Source of the DNA: Sandaracinus sp. | GTDB lineage: Bacteria; Myxococcota_A; Polyangia; Polyangiales; Houyiibacteriaceae | Reading direction: 5' to 3' | Assembly: GCA_020633125.1 (NCBI GenBank) | Contig: JACKEH010000034.1 | Coordinates: 1 to 47,899 of the forward strand | DNA: 47,899 nt | Part shown: piece by piece, positions 7,631 through 16,256 of the stretch | Numbering within the stretch: position 1 is the stretch's first letter | Layout: each line of letters begins with the position of its first letter | Translations under genes and position numbers: made by a program | The notes under the pieces: generated by a model | The model's input: only the letters and a program-made list of their open reading frames with translations | Databases searched by the model: none | What the model was told of the DNA's origin: nothing

Positions 7631-9787
7631 TCAGTCCACGCGCCCGTCGAGGCACTGCAGGTACGCGACGAGGTCCGCCATCGCCGCCTCGTCGACGCTC
7701 ACGCCTTCGTGTGCGCGCACCGCGGCTTCGATCGTGTCCGCGCTTCCGTCGTGCAGAAAGCGCGGTTGATGCCAGAGCCCGTGAAGCGTCGGGGTGTCGA
7801 GCCCGGCCAGCGGTCCGCCGAGGCGTCCTCCCGAAGCCGCGGTCAACGTTCCGACGTCGTGCAGCACGGGCGTCCCGTCCACGAGGGCGCTGTCGGTGAG
7901 CTGGGCGCCCGCGTGGCAGCTTCCACAACCCGCGTCGACGAAGACGGTGCGGCCACGACGCGCGTCGTCCGGCAACGAGCCGTCGGCGGCGCGAAAGGGG
8001 CTGCGAGGTTCGGCCAAGGTCGCGACGTAGGCAGCCAGCGCGTCGAGATCCGCGGAGCGCCCGGCCTTCGGCGCGCCGAGTGTCGCTTCCGTGGCCGCGA
8101 AGTCGACGTCGTCGAGCAAGCCGGTGCCGCCGAAATGCGCTCGAATGTCGTTCTCGAAGTCCTGCACTTCGTCGAAGTTCGCGCTCCAATGCAGCGGGCC
8201 TTGGCTCGCGCGCGCGAAGAGCGGCGGCGTGCGGCGGAGGCCTTCGCCGCGGTCGGTGAAATCCCAGACGTGGTGGTCCGAGTCGCCGTCGAGGTGGCAA
8301 TGCGCGCAGGCGAGATAACCGTCGCGGGCCAAACGTGGATCGACGGCGTCTCCGAAGAGTTGCTTGCCGCGCAGCACCTGCGCATCGAGCGGTTCCTCGG
8401 CCACCGTCGTGAGCGTCGTCGTCGCGCGCGGCAGCCCGCTCAGGTCGGACACGTCCCAGAGCTCGACGCGCCGATCGAGCGAGGCGTGCACGACGAGCCA
8501 TCGATCGTCGGCGCTGAGCGCGAGCCCGTCGGGCGCGTAGCCCGTGCCGAGCAGGCTTCCGGACTGGGTCCGGTTGATCACGTCGAGCCGCTCGACCGCG
8601 CGATGCCCACGGTCTGCGACGTAGAGGTAGTCGCCGCGCGCGCTGTACACGCCAGCCGCCGCGAAGCCACGGTTGTCGAACTGCTTGCGGCGCGCGAAAC
8701 GCTCCACGAACGCGTCGTCGCGTGTCTCGAGGAACGACACCACCGCGCGCACGCTCGTCTCGAAGCTCAGCGGGTATTCGCTGCGAAACGTGCCCTCGCC
8801 GAGGTTGGCCTGCGTCGAGGGAATCGCCGCTTCGGTGCCGGTCGGATCGAAGAGCACCTGTTCGAGGTAGCTCGGAAGACCGCCGCTTTCGCTGTCGTTG
8901 CTCGGCTGCGGATCGAACGCGAGCGTCACGTGCTCGACCTCGCCGGTGCTCGGGGTGAGCAGCGCCACGCGGCCCTCGTCGAGGGAACGCCAACGCGTCA
9001 CGGCGAGGCGACCGTCGGGGGTCACTGCGACACCACGTGCGTCCGGCACGACCTCGTGGGCGCGCAGCACCGCGTCGTCGCGAACCTCGGCCACCGACCC
9101 GAGCGCTTGCAGCGAGACGTAGAAGCCGCCGTCGTGCGCGACCACGCCGAAAGGGCGCGACGCGGGCGGCAGCGCGATCACCCGCGGCGAGGCGCTCTCG
9201 TTCTCGAGCAGCAAGAGCGACGCCTCGTCTTGGCATGCGACGGCGAGCGTTCCGTCGTCCGCGAACGCCAAGGTGCGCGGGCCGGCCGGCGTCGCCACAC
9301 GCCGGACGAGCTCGAGCGTTCCGTCGCCGACGCGGAAGAGCGTGACCACGTTCGCGTCGGTCGCGACCACGGCACCCAACGTTCCGCGCAACCCGACGGT
9401 GCTGCTCTGACGCGGCTCGTGCGTGCGGGGCAGCGTGACCGTCACGAGCGCGCGCGCCGTCGCTTCTTCGTCGCCTCGCCGCACCACGAGGCGCACGGTG
9501 TAGCGACCCACGGTGGACCAGCTCGCTTCCGCGAACGCGTCGGTGCCTTCGACCACCCGGCCGTCTCCGAGCTCGAACCGAAAGCTCTCGGCGTCCGAGC
9601 GCGACGACAGGACCACCGTGTCCCCGACCTCGACGTACGGCGGCACCTGCAACGAGGCCTCGAGCGGCAAAGGGCCCGCGTCCGTCGAGGCGTCGACCGG
9701 GGCGGAGCCGTCGAAGCCACCGTCCACCAGCGTCACGTCGTCGTCGCCGCACGCGACCAGCAAGAGCGTGAGCACCCAGAAACGCAA
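7631..9787 (-). CDS. lipoprotein with beta-propeller and two c-type heme sites
   Basis: 718 residues from TTG 9787 (MRFWVLTLLLVACGDDD; lipobox LVACG). Visible order: an Asp/Ala linker; a PKD-like domain near 45-115 (PPYVEVGDTVVLSSRSDAES); a YVTN/SMP-30-like propeller near 125-460 with repeats such as GVAVTPDGRLAVTRW and GYAPDGLALSADDRWLVVH; then a cytochrome region with CAHCH near 492 and CGSCH near 619. The ending PTLHGLWHQPRFLHDGSADT is typical of MauG/di-heme peroxidase-like proteins, in which it closes the second domain. It is expected to be outer-membrane anchored and to do redox chemistry. Only 3 bp separate it from the upstream LVIVD-type lipoprotein, so they form one operon. Confidence 0.85.
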   Translation of the reverse strand: MRFWVLTLLLVACGDDDVTLVDGGFDGSAPVDASTDAGPLPLEASLQVPPYVEVGDTVVLSSRSDAESFRFELGDGRVVEGTDAFAEASWSTVGRYTVRLVVRRGDEEATARALVTVTLPRTHEPRQSSTVGLRGTLGAVVATDANVVTLFRVGDGTLELVRRVATPAGPRTLAFADDGTLAVACQDEASLLLLENESASPRVIALPPASRPFGVVAHDGGFYVSLQALGSVAEVRDDAVLRAHEVVPDARGVAVTPDGRLAVTRWRSLDEGRVALLTPSTGEVEHVTLAFDPQPSNDSESGGLPSYLEQVLFDPTGTEAAIPSTQANLGEGTFRSEYPLSFETSVRAVVSFLETRDDAFVERFARRKQFDNRGFAAAGVYSARGDYLYVADRGHRAVERLDVINRTQSGSLLGTGYAPDGLALSADDRWLVVHASLDRRVELWDVSDLSGLPRATTTLTTVAEEPLDAQVLRGKQLFGDAVDPRLARDGYLACAHCHLDGDSDHHVWDFTDRGEGLRRTPPLFARASQGPLHWSANFDEVQDFENDIRAHFGGTGLLDDVDFAATEATLGAPKAGRSADLDALAAYVATLAEPRSPFRAADGSLPDDARRGRTVFVDAGCGSCHAGAQLTDSALVDGTPVLHDVGTLTAASGGRLGGPLAGLDTPTLHGLWHQPRFLHDGSADTIEAAVRAHEGVSVDEAAMADLVAYLQCLDGRVD

Positions 9788-9790
9788 CGC

Positions 9791-11404
9791 TCACTCCCGC
9801 GTGGTGAAGGTGTACGTCGTGCTCTCCGCGACCGGATTGCCGACGAAGTCCGTGACGCCGTTCGCCATCACCTCGAGCGTGTACGACGTGCCCGGCTGCA
9901 GCGGGCAATTCGGGTGAAAGCTGACGAGCGTCTCTTGCGCGCTCACGGTGCCGGCGACGCGTGCGCCCGACGCGGTCTCGTAGAGCCGTACCGAACCTTC
10001 GAACGCGCTCTTGGGTTCGACCATCTCCGAGAAGCCCACGCCGAAGCGCGAGGTCAGCGCGAGGTCGGTGCTGCCGCTCGGCGGGTAGGCCCAGGTCACG
10101 CTCGGTCCTCGTGTGTCGGGCTCGGTCGCGTACGGAATCACGACGCTGCCGCGGCCTGCTTGCGCGTCGGCGTCCACGCTCGCGACGACGACGTTTCCGA
10201 TCGGCGTCACGGTGTCGAGGTCGCCGACCAAGGAGAATGTCGCGATCTCCCGGATGTTCGACGGATCGCTCACGTCGTACGCGTAGCCGCCGCGTCCCGC
10301 GCCTTCGAACGCGACGTCGTCTTTCACGAAGACGTAGCCGCCACCGCCCTCCGAGCGAAGGTCGCCCGCGTAGGTGGGGCGCGCGGGATCGCGCACGTCG
10401 TAGACGAGCAAGCCCGCGCCCGAGCTCTTGCGCGCGTACCAGACGTAGCCGTTGACCAGGTTCGTGAAGTACGCGTCGCGCGGCTCGCCCTCCGAGTCGC
10501 GAATCACGAAATCGCCTCCGCCGATCGGCTGTGGGTCGAGCGGGTTCGAGACGTCGAGCAAGACGGTGCGTGGACCTTCGGCCGCGGTCGCGACGAGCAG
10601 GTTACCGATCGCCTGCACCTGACCGACGCGAAGGATCGGATCGAAGACGTATTGCGCCACGAGCTTCGGATCGCGTGGGTCGGTCGCATCGACGACGTAG
10701 ACGCCGTTGTCCGCGCCGCCGACGTACACGTAGGGCGCCTGCCAGAACACGCTCAGCGAGACCCGCGCGTAGGCGTCCGGGTAGAAGAAGCCGGGCAGGC
10801 TGAGCGTGGACACGACCTCCGGGGCCGAGGTGTCGGAGACGTCCCAGAACTCGATGCCGCCACCACCGTCGAAGAGCGGTCGTGTCATCGAGTCGACGAC
10901 CGCCCACGAGCCGCCGATGGGCGAGAAGCCGATCGCGTGGGTCTCGCGCATCGTCTCCGAGCGGCCGACGCCACGCAGCACCGGCGCGCACGGATCGGTC
11001 GCGTCCCAGAAGGTCAGCCCGCCGTCGCCCCACTCGGGCGCCCACGGCATCAGCAGGTAGCCGTCGTAGACGACGAGCAAGTTGTGGTGCTGGATGTCGT
11101 CCTCGTGCCCGCTCAGGTACGCGCAGTGGGTGCCGAGCTCTTCTTCGGTGAAGGCGCGCTGCGGGGCGTGCACGGTCCATCCGGCTGGCTTCCACGCGTC
11201 GGGCTCGGGAAACGGACCCGGGTCGACGTCCGGTCGGCACAAGGCCGCCGCGGGTTGGCCGGCGTCGGTTCCCGCGTCTTCTTCGGTGCCCGCGTCGCTC
11301 GCCGCGTCGACGCCCGCGTCTTCCGTGCCCGCGTCCGTCGACGAAGAATCGTCGTCGCCGCACGCGACGAGGCAAACACCGAGCACGACGAGCCAAGGCT
11401 TCAT
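9791..11404 (-). CDS. LVIVD-repeat lipoprotein with C-terminal Ig-like domain
   Basis: 537 residues from ATG 11404 (MKPWLVVLGVCLVACGDDD; lipobox LVACG), followed by an Asp/Ala/Gly-Thr linker. The body consists of LVIVD-type propeller blades (GLTFWDATDPCAPVLRGVG, GIEFWDVSDTSAPEVVSTL, GVYVVDATDPRDPKLVAQYV, LLVYDVRDPARPTYAGDLR). The last 100 residues (PPSGSTDLALTSRFGVGFSE to TTYTFTTRE) look like a Big_5 / SbsA-type Ig-like domain. It is predicted to be anchored on the cell surface. Its partner is probably the di-heme lipoprotein encoded 3 bp downstream. The ligand is unknown. Confidence 0.85.
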   Translation of the reverse strand: MKPWLVVLGVCLVACGDDDSSSTDAGTEDAGVDAASDAGTEEDAGTDAGQPAAALCRPDVDPGPFPEPDAWKPAGWTVHAPQRAFTEEELGTHCAYLSGHEDDIQHHNLLVVYDGYLLMPWAPEWGDGGLTFWDATDPCAPVLRGVGRSETMRETHAIGFSPIGGSWAVVDSMTRPLFDGGGGIEFWDVSDTSAPEVVSTLSLPGFFYPDAYARVSLSVFWQAPYVYVGGADNGVYVVDATDPRDPKLVAQYVFDPILRVGQVQAIGNLLVATAAEGPRTVLLDVSNPLDPQPIGGGDFVIRDSEGEPRDAYFTNLVNGYVWYARKSSGAGLLVYDVRDPARPTYAGDLRSEGGGGYVFVKDDVAFEGAGRGGYAYDVSDPSNIREIATFSLVGDLDTVTPIGNVVVASVDADAQAGRGSVVIPYATEPDTRGPSVTWAYPPSGSTDLALTSRFGVGFSEMVEPKSAFEGSVRLYETASGARVAGTVSAQETLVSFHPNCPLQPGTSYTLEVMANGVTDFVGNPVAESTTYTFTTRE

Positions 11405-11457
11405 GCGCGGAGGATAGAACCCGCGCACGTGCGAGGCGGGAACGCGCGCACGGAACG

Positions 11458-11979
11458 TCAGGTCGCGACGGTCTCGGCGGCGTCGGGCAGGTCGATCGGC
11501 GGCGGCGGGTTTCCACGAAGCCCACGCACCCAGAACCAGAGAATCGATCCGATGCCCCAGAGCAAACCCACGACCACGCCGCCGTCGACGATGCCGCGCC
11601 ACGGCTGCGGGAGCTGACGGACCAACGCGATGACGCCGATCAGGGCGATCGAGAAGACCCAACCCACGATCTTCTGCCGACGCTGCGCGTGGAAGAGGCT
11701 CATGCAGTAGGGCAACGCCAGCAGCACGTGCAGCGGCTTCGGGTTCTGGCCGAGGTGGAAGGCCCTGGCGACGACTCGCGGCGAAAAGCGCTTCTGAAAA
11801 CCGCGGTAGCCCTCGGCGTACGCGTTGAAGAGCACGAAGCCGACGAAGAGCGCTTGCTGCGGAAGGCTCATCGCGTCGTCACGCCACACCTCGAGCGCGT
11901 AGGGGAGCAAACGCACGACGGCCTGCGTCAGCAGCAGGACGACGAGGGCGACCCCCCAGGTGGCGACGACGGCAGGCAT
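11458..11979 (-). CDS. hypothetical multi-pass membrane protein
   Basis: 173 residues from ATG 11979 (MPAVVATWGVALVVLLLTQA). Four hydrophobic segments are visible: the N-terminus, ALFVGFVLFNAYAEGY, IVGWVFSIALIGVIALV, and GGVVVGLLWGIGSILWFWV. A Pro-rich tail follows (GNPPPPIDLPDAAETVAT). The loop with RFSPRVVARAFHLGQNPKPL is basic and probably cytoplasmic. No family recognised. It lies 53 bp upstream of the LVIVD lipoprotein on the same strand and could head that operon. Confidence 0.7.
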   Translation of the reverse strand: MPAVVATWGVALVVLLLTQAVVRLLPYALEVWRDDAMSLPQQALFVGFVLFNAYAEGYRGFQKRFSPRVVARAFHLGQNPKPLHVLLALPYCMSLFHAQRRQKIVGWVFSIALIGVIALVRQLPQPWRGIVDGGVVVGLLWGIGSILWFWVRGLRGNPPPPIDLPDAAETVAT

Positions 11980-12030
11980 GACCCGCGTTCATACGACGCT
12001 CACGCCGACGCGCCAGTCCGGGAGCCGTGG

Positions 12031-12288
12031 TCAGCGGAGCGTCTGCGGCTCGCCACACTCGGGCGTCGGGGGTTGCGTGGCCTGCCCCGATCGAGTGACG
12101 AGCGGCAGCCGGCAGACGTAGAGGCGGTCGCCGTGAAGCACCCAGACCCCGCCCGGGCCGTCGCTGATCGCGGGAATGTTGCCGACCGAGGCCCCCACGC
12201 CGCCTTGGCGTTGCGCGTTGGTCAGGGCGGGAACGACGAGGGCACCGAGGGCGACCCCGGCGAGGAGGGCGAGGGCGAGTCGTGACAT
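12031..12288 (-). CDS. small secreted hypothetical protein
   Basis: 85 residues from ATG 12288 (MSRLALALLAGVALGALVVP). A signal peptide ends near LTNAQ. The mature part holds GGVWVLHGDRLYVCRL and a second Cys in PTPECGEPQTL, possibly one disulfide. The pattern 'value shown, not a domain fold' (PAISDGPGGVWVLHGDRLYV) resembles short periplasmic proteins of myxobacteria. No assigned function. It is divergent from the murein endopeptidase. Confidence 0.6.
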   Translation of the reverse strand: MSRLALALLAGVALGALVVPALTNAQRQGGVGASVGNIPAISDGPGGVWVLHGDRLYVCRLPLVTRSGQATQPPTPECGEPQTLR

Positions 12289-12330
12289 GCGGCCACGATG
12301 CCAGAGAGCACCGACCACGTGCACGGATCG

Positions 12331-12501
12331 AATCCGTGGTGGCGCTCGGTGGCGGGAGGGCCGGCTTTGCCGGTTGGGGGAGCGCGCCGCTCCTTCGAGA
12401 AAGAGAATCCGTGCGAGTGGTCGTGGCGCTCGGGGAGGGGCCCCAATCCGGCTTGGCCGGTTGGGGGAGGGAGCGGCGCTGCCTCGAGAAAAGAGAAGAG
12501 C
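12331..12501. repeat. imperfect tandem repeat with REP-like hairpins
   Basis: Two related units, about 12331-12405 and 12406-12501, share the order aatccgtg, gtggcgctcgg, ccggcttNgccggttggggga, cgctNcNtcgaga. Each unit contains a short hairpin, ccggc-ttt-gccgg or ccggc-ttg-gccgg. A third aatccg falls at the ATG of the downstream endopeptidase frame. It occupies most of the divergent promoter region. Confidence 0.6.
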
Positions 12502-13344
12502 ATGAATCCGACCGCCGGATGCGTGCTCCGAGCTGCCGATTTCTTGCGCGTTTCACGCAAAACCCGTTACCCGCGAGAGGTGCGTGTCTTTCTCGTCGCT
12601 CTCGCGCTCGCCCTCACGACCGCCGCGGTCGCGACGGCGGACCGTACGAGCGCCGATCCGACCCGCGGTCCGGCCGCGCGTCCCTTGCCGCATCGAAGCC
12701 GCAGCCTCGGGCTGCCTTTTCGAGGGCACCTGCGCGACGGCGTGTTGCTTCGCGAGTCGGCGCACGTGCGCTACGTCACCGAATACGCCACGGCCGGAAA
12801 CCACTACGGCACGTGGGAGCTCGTCCAGCTGCTCGAGCGCGCGGCCTACCGCGTGTCGCGTCGTCTGCCGGGCGCGAAGCTCTCGGTCGGCGAGCTCTCG
12901 GCCGAGCGTGGCGGACGGCTTCCGGGTCACGCCTCGCATCAGAACGGACGCGACGTCGACCTCGGCTTCTACATGCTCGACGCACGCGGGCGCCCCTACG
13001 ACGCGTTCGCGTTCGCGGAGTTCGGGCCGAACGGCCAAGGGCGCGGTCCCAACACGTCGTTGCGCTTCGACGACGCTCGAAACTGGGAGCTCGTCGCGAA
13101 GCTCGTCGCCGACGGGGACGCCCGTGTGCAGCACCTCTTCGTCGCGCGGCATCTGAAGGATCGGCTGCTGGCCGAAGGCCGACGTCGACGAGCACCCGCC
13201 TCGGTGCTCGCGCGGGCCGAGCGTGTGATGGCGCAGCCGACCGGCCACGCCCACGCCAACCACTTCCACCTGCGCATCTATTGCTCCCCGTCGAATCGCC
13301 CCGCCTGCAAGGACCAAGGCGTGCGGCATCCGTGGGCGCCCTGA
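12502..13344 (+). CDS. mepA: penicillin-insensitive murein endopeptidase (peptidase M74)
   Basis: 280 residues from ATG 12502, which has AAGAGAAGAG just upstream. An in-frame GTG at 12580 would give a more classical signal peptide (VRVFLVALALALTTAAVATA) and may be the true start. The zinc-site motif GHASHQNGRDVDLGFY and the C-terminal HANHFHLRIYC match the MepA/M74 LAS-type metallopeptidases, which cut D,D and meso-DAP cross-links of peptidoglycan. The Cys pair CSPSNRPAC near the C-terminus is likely a disulfide. It is exported to the periplasm. The product probably trims cross-links during growth. The next gene is convergent. Confidence 0.9.
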   Translation: MNPTAGCVLRAADFLRVSRKTRYPREVRVFLVALALALTTAAVATADRTSADPTRGPAARPLPHRSRSLGLPFRGHLRDGVLLRESAHVRYVTEYATAGNHYGTWELVQLLERAAYRVSRRLPGAKLSVGELSAERGGRLPGHASHQNGRDVDLGFYMLDARGRPYDAFAFAEFGPNGQGRGPNTSLRFDDARNWELVAKLVADGDARVQHLFVARHLKDRLLAEGRRRRAPASVLARAERVMAQPTGHAHANHFHLRIYCSPSNRPACKDQGVRHPWAP

Positions 13345-13368
13345 GCGCTCTCGACGTCGAGCGGTCGC

Positions 13369-13541
13369 GCGTCGAACCGGCTCGCTCAGCGATTCGCGAG
13401 GTGTTCGCGAGGTGTTCGTCGAGGGTGCGAGCCCGCGTCGAACCGGCTCGCTCCGCGATTCGCGAGGTATTCGTCGAGGGTGCGAGCCCGCGTCGAACCT
13501 CGCCCCGCGATTCGCTCAGCGGCTCGAGAGGTATTCGTCCA
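13369..13541. repeat. three-copy degenerate tandem repeat at the 3' end of the epimerase gene
   Basis: Units 13369-13434 (66 bp) and 13435-13489 (55 bp) closely match each other; the 66-bp unit carries an extra internal 11-bp duplication (gtgttcgcgag). A third, more diverged unit, 13490-13541, overlaps the last codons and stop of the minus-strand epimerase gene. On the minus strand each unit contains GACGAATACCTC or a variant, the codons for the C-terminal DEYL. This suggests that the gene tail was copied outward. Confidence 0.7.
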
Positions 13542-14376
13542 CGATCGCCGGATAGCCCTCGCGGTACGTCGGGTACGCGAAGGTGAAGCCGCTCTGTCGA
13601 AGCAAGCCGCTCGTGCAGCGCTTGCCTCGCGCCGGTCCCGCGAGCGTCGGCGGCGTCACGCCCAAGCGTTCGGCCAAGAACGCCGCGACCTCCGAGAGCG
13701 GCACCACCCCTTCGTCCACGCCGACGTAGATCGACTGTGGCGCGTCCAAGGCCAGCAGATGCTCGATCGCACGTGCCGCGTCGTCTCGGTGAATGCGGTT
13801 GGTGAAGCGATCACGACCGCCCGGCGCGCCCGCTTGGTTCGCGGTGCGACCGTCTCGGCCCAACGTCCCCTCGTGTACGCTCTGCACGAGCCGCGTGCGC
13901 TCCGGCCCGTAGAGACCCGAGAGTCGAAACGCGATGCCACCGCGCAACGCACGAAACCGCTCTTCGCCCGCGCGTAGGAATCGCGCGTGGCCGGTTTCGC
14001 TCGTGGGCGTCGTCTCGTCGACCTCGCCGTCGTCCACGTCGTAGACGGCGGTGCTCGAGGTGAAGAGCGCACGCGTGAGTGTCGCGTCGCCGAGGGCTTC
14101 GATCACGCGCGCGGGGCCGTCGTCGTAGGCGAGCGCGTAGCTCGCGTCGTCGCGTCCGTTCGAGCCGGCCGCGTAGACCAACGTGTCGACGTCGTGGTGG
14201 GGGGCGAGCGCGCTTCGCAGCGACCACGGGTCCGAGAGGTCGGCCGCGACACGCACGATCGACGACGGAAGCTTCGACGGATCACGCCGCAGCCCGAGCA
14301 CCTCGTGGCCGCGCGCGACCAGGCGTTCTGCCAGCGCTGTGCCGAGCCAACCGCAACCGGCGATCAGGACCTTCAC
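13516..14376 (-). CDS. YeeZ-like NAD(P)-dependent epimerase/reductase (atypical SDR)
   Basis: 286 residues from GTG 14376 (VKVLIAGCGWLGTALAERL). The Rossmann motif GCGWLGTA sits at residues 7-14, and VYAAGSNGRD and FTSSTAVYDVDDGEVDE follow in the order seen in extended SDRs of the YeeZ type. The latter segment holds the usual Ser and Tyr positions, although the usual YxxxK lysine is not obvious. RLSGLYGPER and NRIHRDDAARAIEHLL are typical extended-SDR signatures. It is presumably a cytosolic NAD(P) oxidoreductase or epimerase with unknown substrate. The start overlaps the stop of the TerB-like gene in GTGA. The 3' end forms part of a tandem repeat. Confidence 0.85.
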   Translation of the reverse strand: MKVLIAGCGWLGTALAERLVARGHEVLGLRRDPSKLPSSIVRVAADLSDPWSLRSALAPHHDVDTLVYAAGSNGRDDASYALAYDDGPARVIEALGDATLTRALFTSSTAVYDVDDGEVDETTPTSETGHARFLRAGEERFRALRGGIAFRLSGLYGPERTRLVQSVHEGTLGRDGRTANQAGAPGGRDRFTNRIHRDDAARAIEHLLALDAPQSIYVGVDEGVVPLSEVAAFLAERLGVTPPTLAGPARGKRCTSGLLRQSGFTFAYPTYREGYPAIVDEYLSSR

Positions 14377-14813
14377 GCCTTGGCCACCGTCGCCGCTTTG
14401 TCGCGCAGCTTGCCGAGGTCGTAATCGAAGGGCCGGTCGCTCCCGCTCTCGTAGGCCACCTGGCGCACGAGAATCTCGAGGTCGTGCGTGGTCTCGGCGT
14501 CGAGGCCCAGCTTCGCGGCGATCGCGTCCAGGGTCTCGTTCTCGCCGTCGGCGAGCTCGCCGTCGAGGGTCGCCAGCCACGCCGCGACCGCGTAGACGAA
14601 GTGACGGTCTTCCGCCGCGAGGTTCGAGAGATCGACGTCCGCGATCGTCACCGGCGTGCGAATGCTGCGCTCGACCGCGTCGACCTCTTCGAGATCGAGC
14701 CCGTCTTCGAGCGCGAGCTTCGCGATCGCGTCGGCTTCGTCGGCGTCGAGGTTGCCGTCGGCCCAGCCGACCGCCGCGAGCGCGAGGTACACGTTCTTCT
14801 TCGGGTCGCTCAT
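14373..14813 (-). CDS. TerB-like helical protein
   Basis: 146 residues from ATG 14813 (MSDPKKNVYLALAAVGWADG). Two acidic Gly-containing turns, GWADGNLDADEADAI near 16 and TLDGELADGENETLDAI near 82, followed by helices resemble the TerB/tellurite-resistance fold, which binds metal via Asp/Glu. The protein is strongly acidic, without a signal peptide, and so probably cytosolic. The stop overlaps the epimerase start, so the two are translated together. The family assignment comes from pattern only. Confidence 0.7.
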   Translation of the reverse strand: MSDPKKNVYLALAAVGWADGNLDADEADAIAKLALEDGLDLEEVDAVERSIRTPVTIADVDLSNLAAEDRHFVYAVAAWLATLDGELADGENETLDAIAAKLGLDAETTHDLEILVRQVAYESGSDRPFDYDLGKLRDKAATVAKA

Positions 14814-14897
14814 GGCGCGAGGTTACGCCGCGCTGCGTCGTGCGGGAAGCGACAGCGCGACGTGCATCGCGCCCCGAGTCCGGGGTAGCGTCGAGGC

Positions 14898-16211
14898 ATG
14901 AGCATCGTCGTCGCGATCGTGGGGGGAGCCGTGGCGGGATCGGAAGCCGCTGCGGTCTGCGCGGAGCGTGGCGTGCGCGCCGTGGTCTTCGAACGTGGCG
15001 CGCGGCCCTACGGCAAGATCGAAGACGGTCTGCCGCGTTGGCACGTGAAGCTTCGCGACAAGGAATACGCGCGCGTGGACGCGAACCTCGATCGATCCGA
15101 GGTGCGTTTCGTTCCTTCGACCGCGGTCGGGGTCGACGTGTCGTTCGAGCGGCTTCGCGCGAGCGGTTTCTCGGCCGTCGTGCTCGCGAACGGCGCGTGG
15201 CGTGACCGTCCGCTTCCGGTCGAGGGCATCGACGCCTTCGTCGGGCGCGGTCTGCTCTACCAGAACCCGCTCGTGCATTGGTTCAACCACCACGAAGAGC
15301 CGGGCTACGCGGGGCCGGAGCTCGAGCTCGCGGAAGGCGCGCTCGTGGTCGGGGGAGGGCTCGCGTCGATCGACGTCGTGAAGCTGCTCTCGCTGGAAGC
15401 GTGGACGAAGGCGCTGCGTGCGCGAGGCCTCGACGCGGACGTGGTCTCGCTCGAGCACCGAGGAATCCCGGCGTTCTGCGAAGCGAACGGCGTCGACATG
15501 GCTTCGATTCCGATTCGGCCGCCCACGCTCGTCTACCGCCGGGACGCCGAAGACATGCCGCTCGCGGACTTTCCCGACGGTGCGACGGAGGAGCAACGCG
15601 CGAAGACCCGCGTCGCGCGGCGTCGCATCCTCGATCGTGTGCTCGAGCGTTACCACGTGCGTTTTCAACCCTTGCGCGTGCCGGTCGGCATGGAGGTCGT
15701 GGATGGCCGGCTTCGTGGTCTCGTGTTGCGCGAGACGAGGATCGAAGGCGGCCGCGTGCGTGAGGTCCCGGGCAGCGACGCTTTGGTGGAGACGCCGCTC
15801 GTGGTGAGCAGCATCGGCAGCGTGCCCGAGCCGATCGAAGGTGTGCCGTGCTGCGGCGAGCTCTACGACTTCGCGGACCCGGAGACGGGCGCCTTGCGTG
15901 GGCTCGATCGGGTCTTCGGCCTCGGCAACGTGCTCACCGGGCGCGGCAACATCCGCGACAGCCGCGACAACGCGAAGCTGGTGGCGGAGCGTTTGCTCGG
16001 GAGTGACCGCGAGGGCGGCGAGCTCGACCGCGTCGCCGACGAAGCGCACGCGCGGGGACGAAAGGCGGCGGAGCAAATGCTGGAGGGCGCCCTCTCGGTG
16101 GCCACCGAGGCCGACGAAGCCGCCATCGACGCGCTGATCGCGGAGCGCTGGGCTGCGACGGGCTACGACGGCGACTACGCGCGCTGGATGCAGACGCATC
16201 GCGCGGGCTGA
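14898..16211 (+). CDS. FAD-dependent pyridine nucleotide oxidoreductase
   Basis: 437 residues from ATG 14898 (MSIVVAIVGGAVAGSEAAA). A dinucleotide motif VGGAVAGSEAA lies at the N-terminus for FAD, and a second, VVGGGLASIDVVK, near residue 150 for NAD(P)H. A C-terminal FAD contact (DRVFGLGNVLTGRGNIRDSR) follows. The layout matches the ferredoxin/adrenodoxin-NADP reductase and GltD-like two-domain enzymes. A redox CxxC is absent; CC occurs in GVPCCGEL. It is cytosolic, with unknown electron partner. Start spacing and the divergent TerB-like gene (84 bp apart) support its own promoter. Confidence 0.85.
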   Translation: MSIVVAIVGGAVAGSEAAAVCAERGVRAVVFERGARPYGKIEDGLPRWHVKLRDKEYARVDANLDRSEVRFVPSTAVGVDVSFERLRASGFSAVVLANGAWRDRPLPVEGIDAFVGRGLLYQNPLVHWFNHHEEPGYAGPELELAEGALVVGGGLASIDVVKLLSLEAWTKALRARGLDADVVSLEHRGIPAFCEANGVDMASIPIRPPTLVYRRDAEDMPLADFPDGATEEQRAKTRVARRRILDRVLERYHVRFQPLRVPVGMEVVDGRLRGLVLRETRIEGGRVREVPGSDALVETPLVVSSIGSVPEPIEGVPCCGELYDFADPETGALRGLDRVFGLGNVLTGRGNIRDSRDNAKLVAERLLGSDREGGELDRVADEAHARGRKAAEQMLEGALSVATEADEAAIDALIAERWAATGYDGDYARWMQTHRAG

Positions 16212-16256
16212 GCGCGGGCCGCATCGCGCCGGCGGGGCGCCGGCCGACCGGATCGA

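Noticed and set aside
7709..11617. 1302-codon plus-strand open frame opposite the lipoproteins
   Set aside because: Low-complexity His/Arg/Val/Glu translation; the minus strand has lipoboxes, heme motifs and propeller blades.
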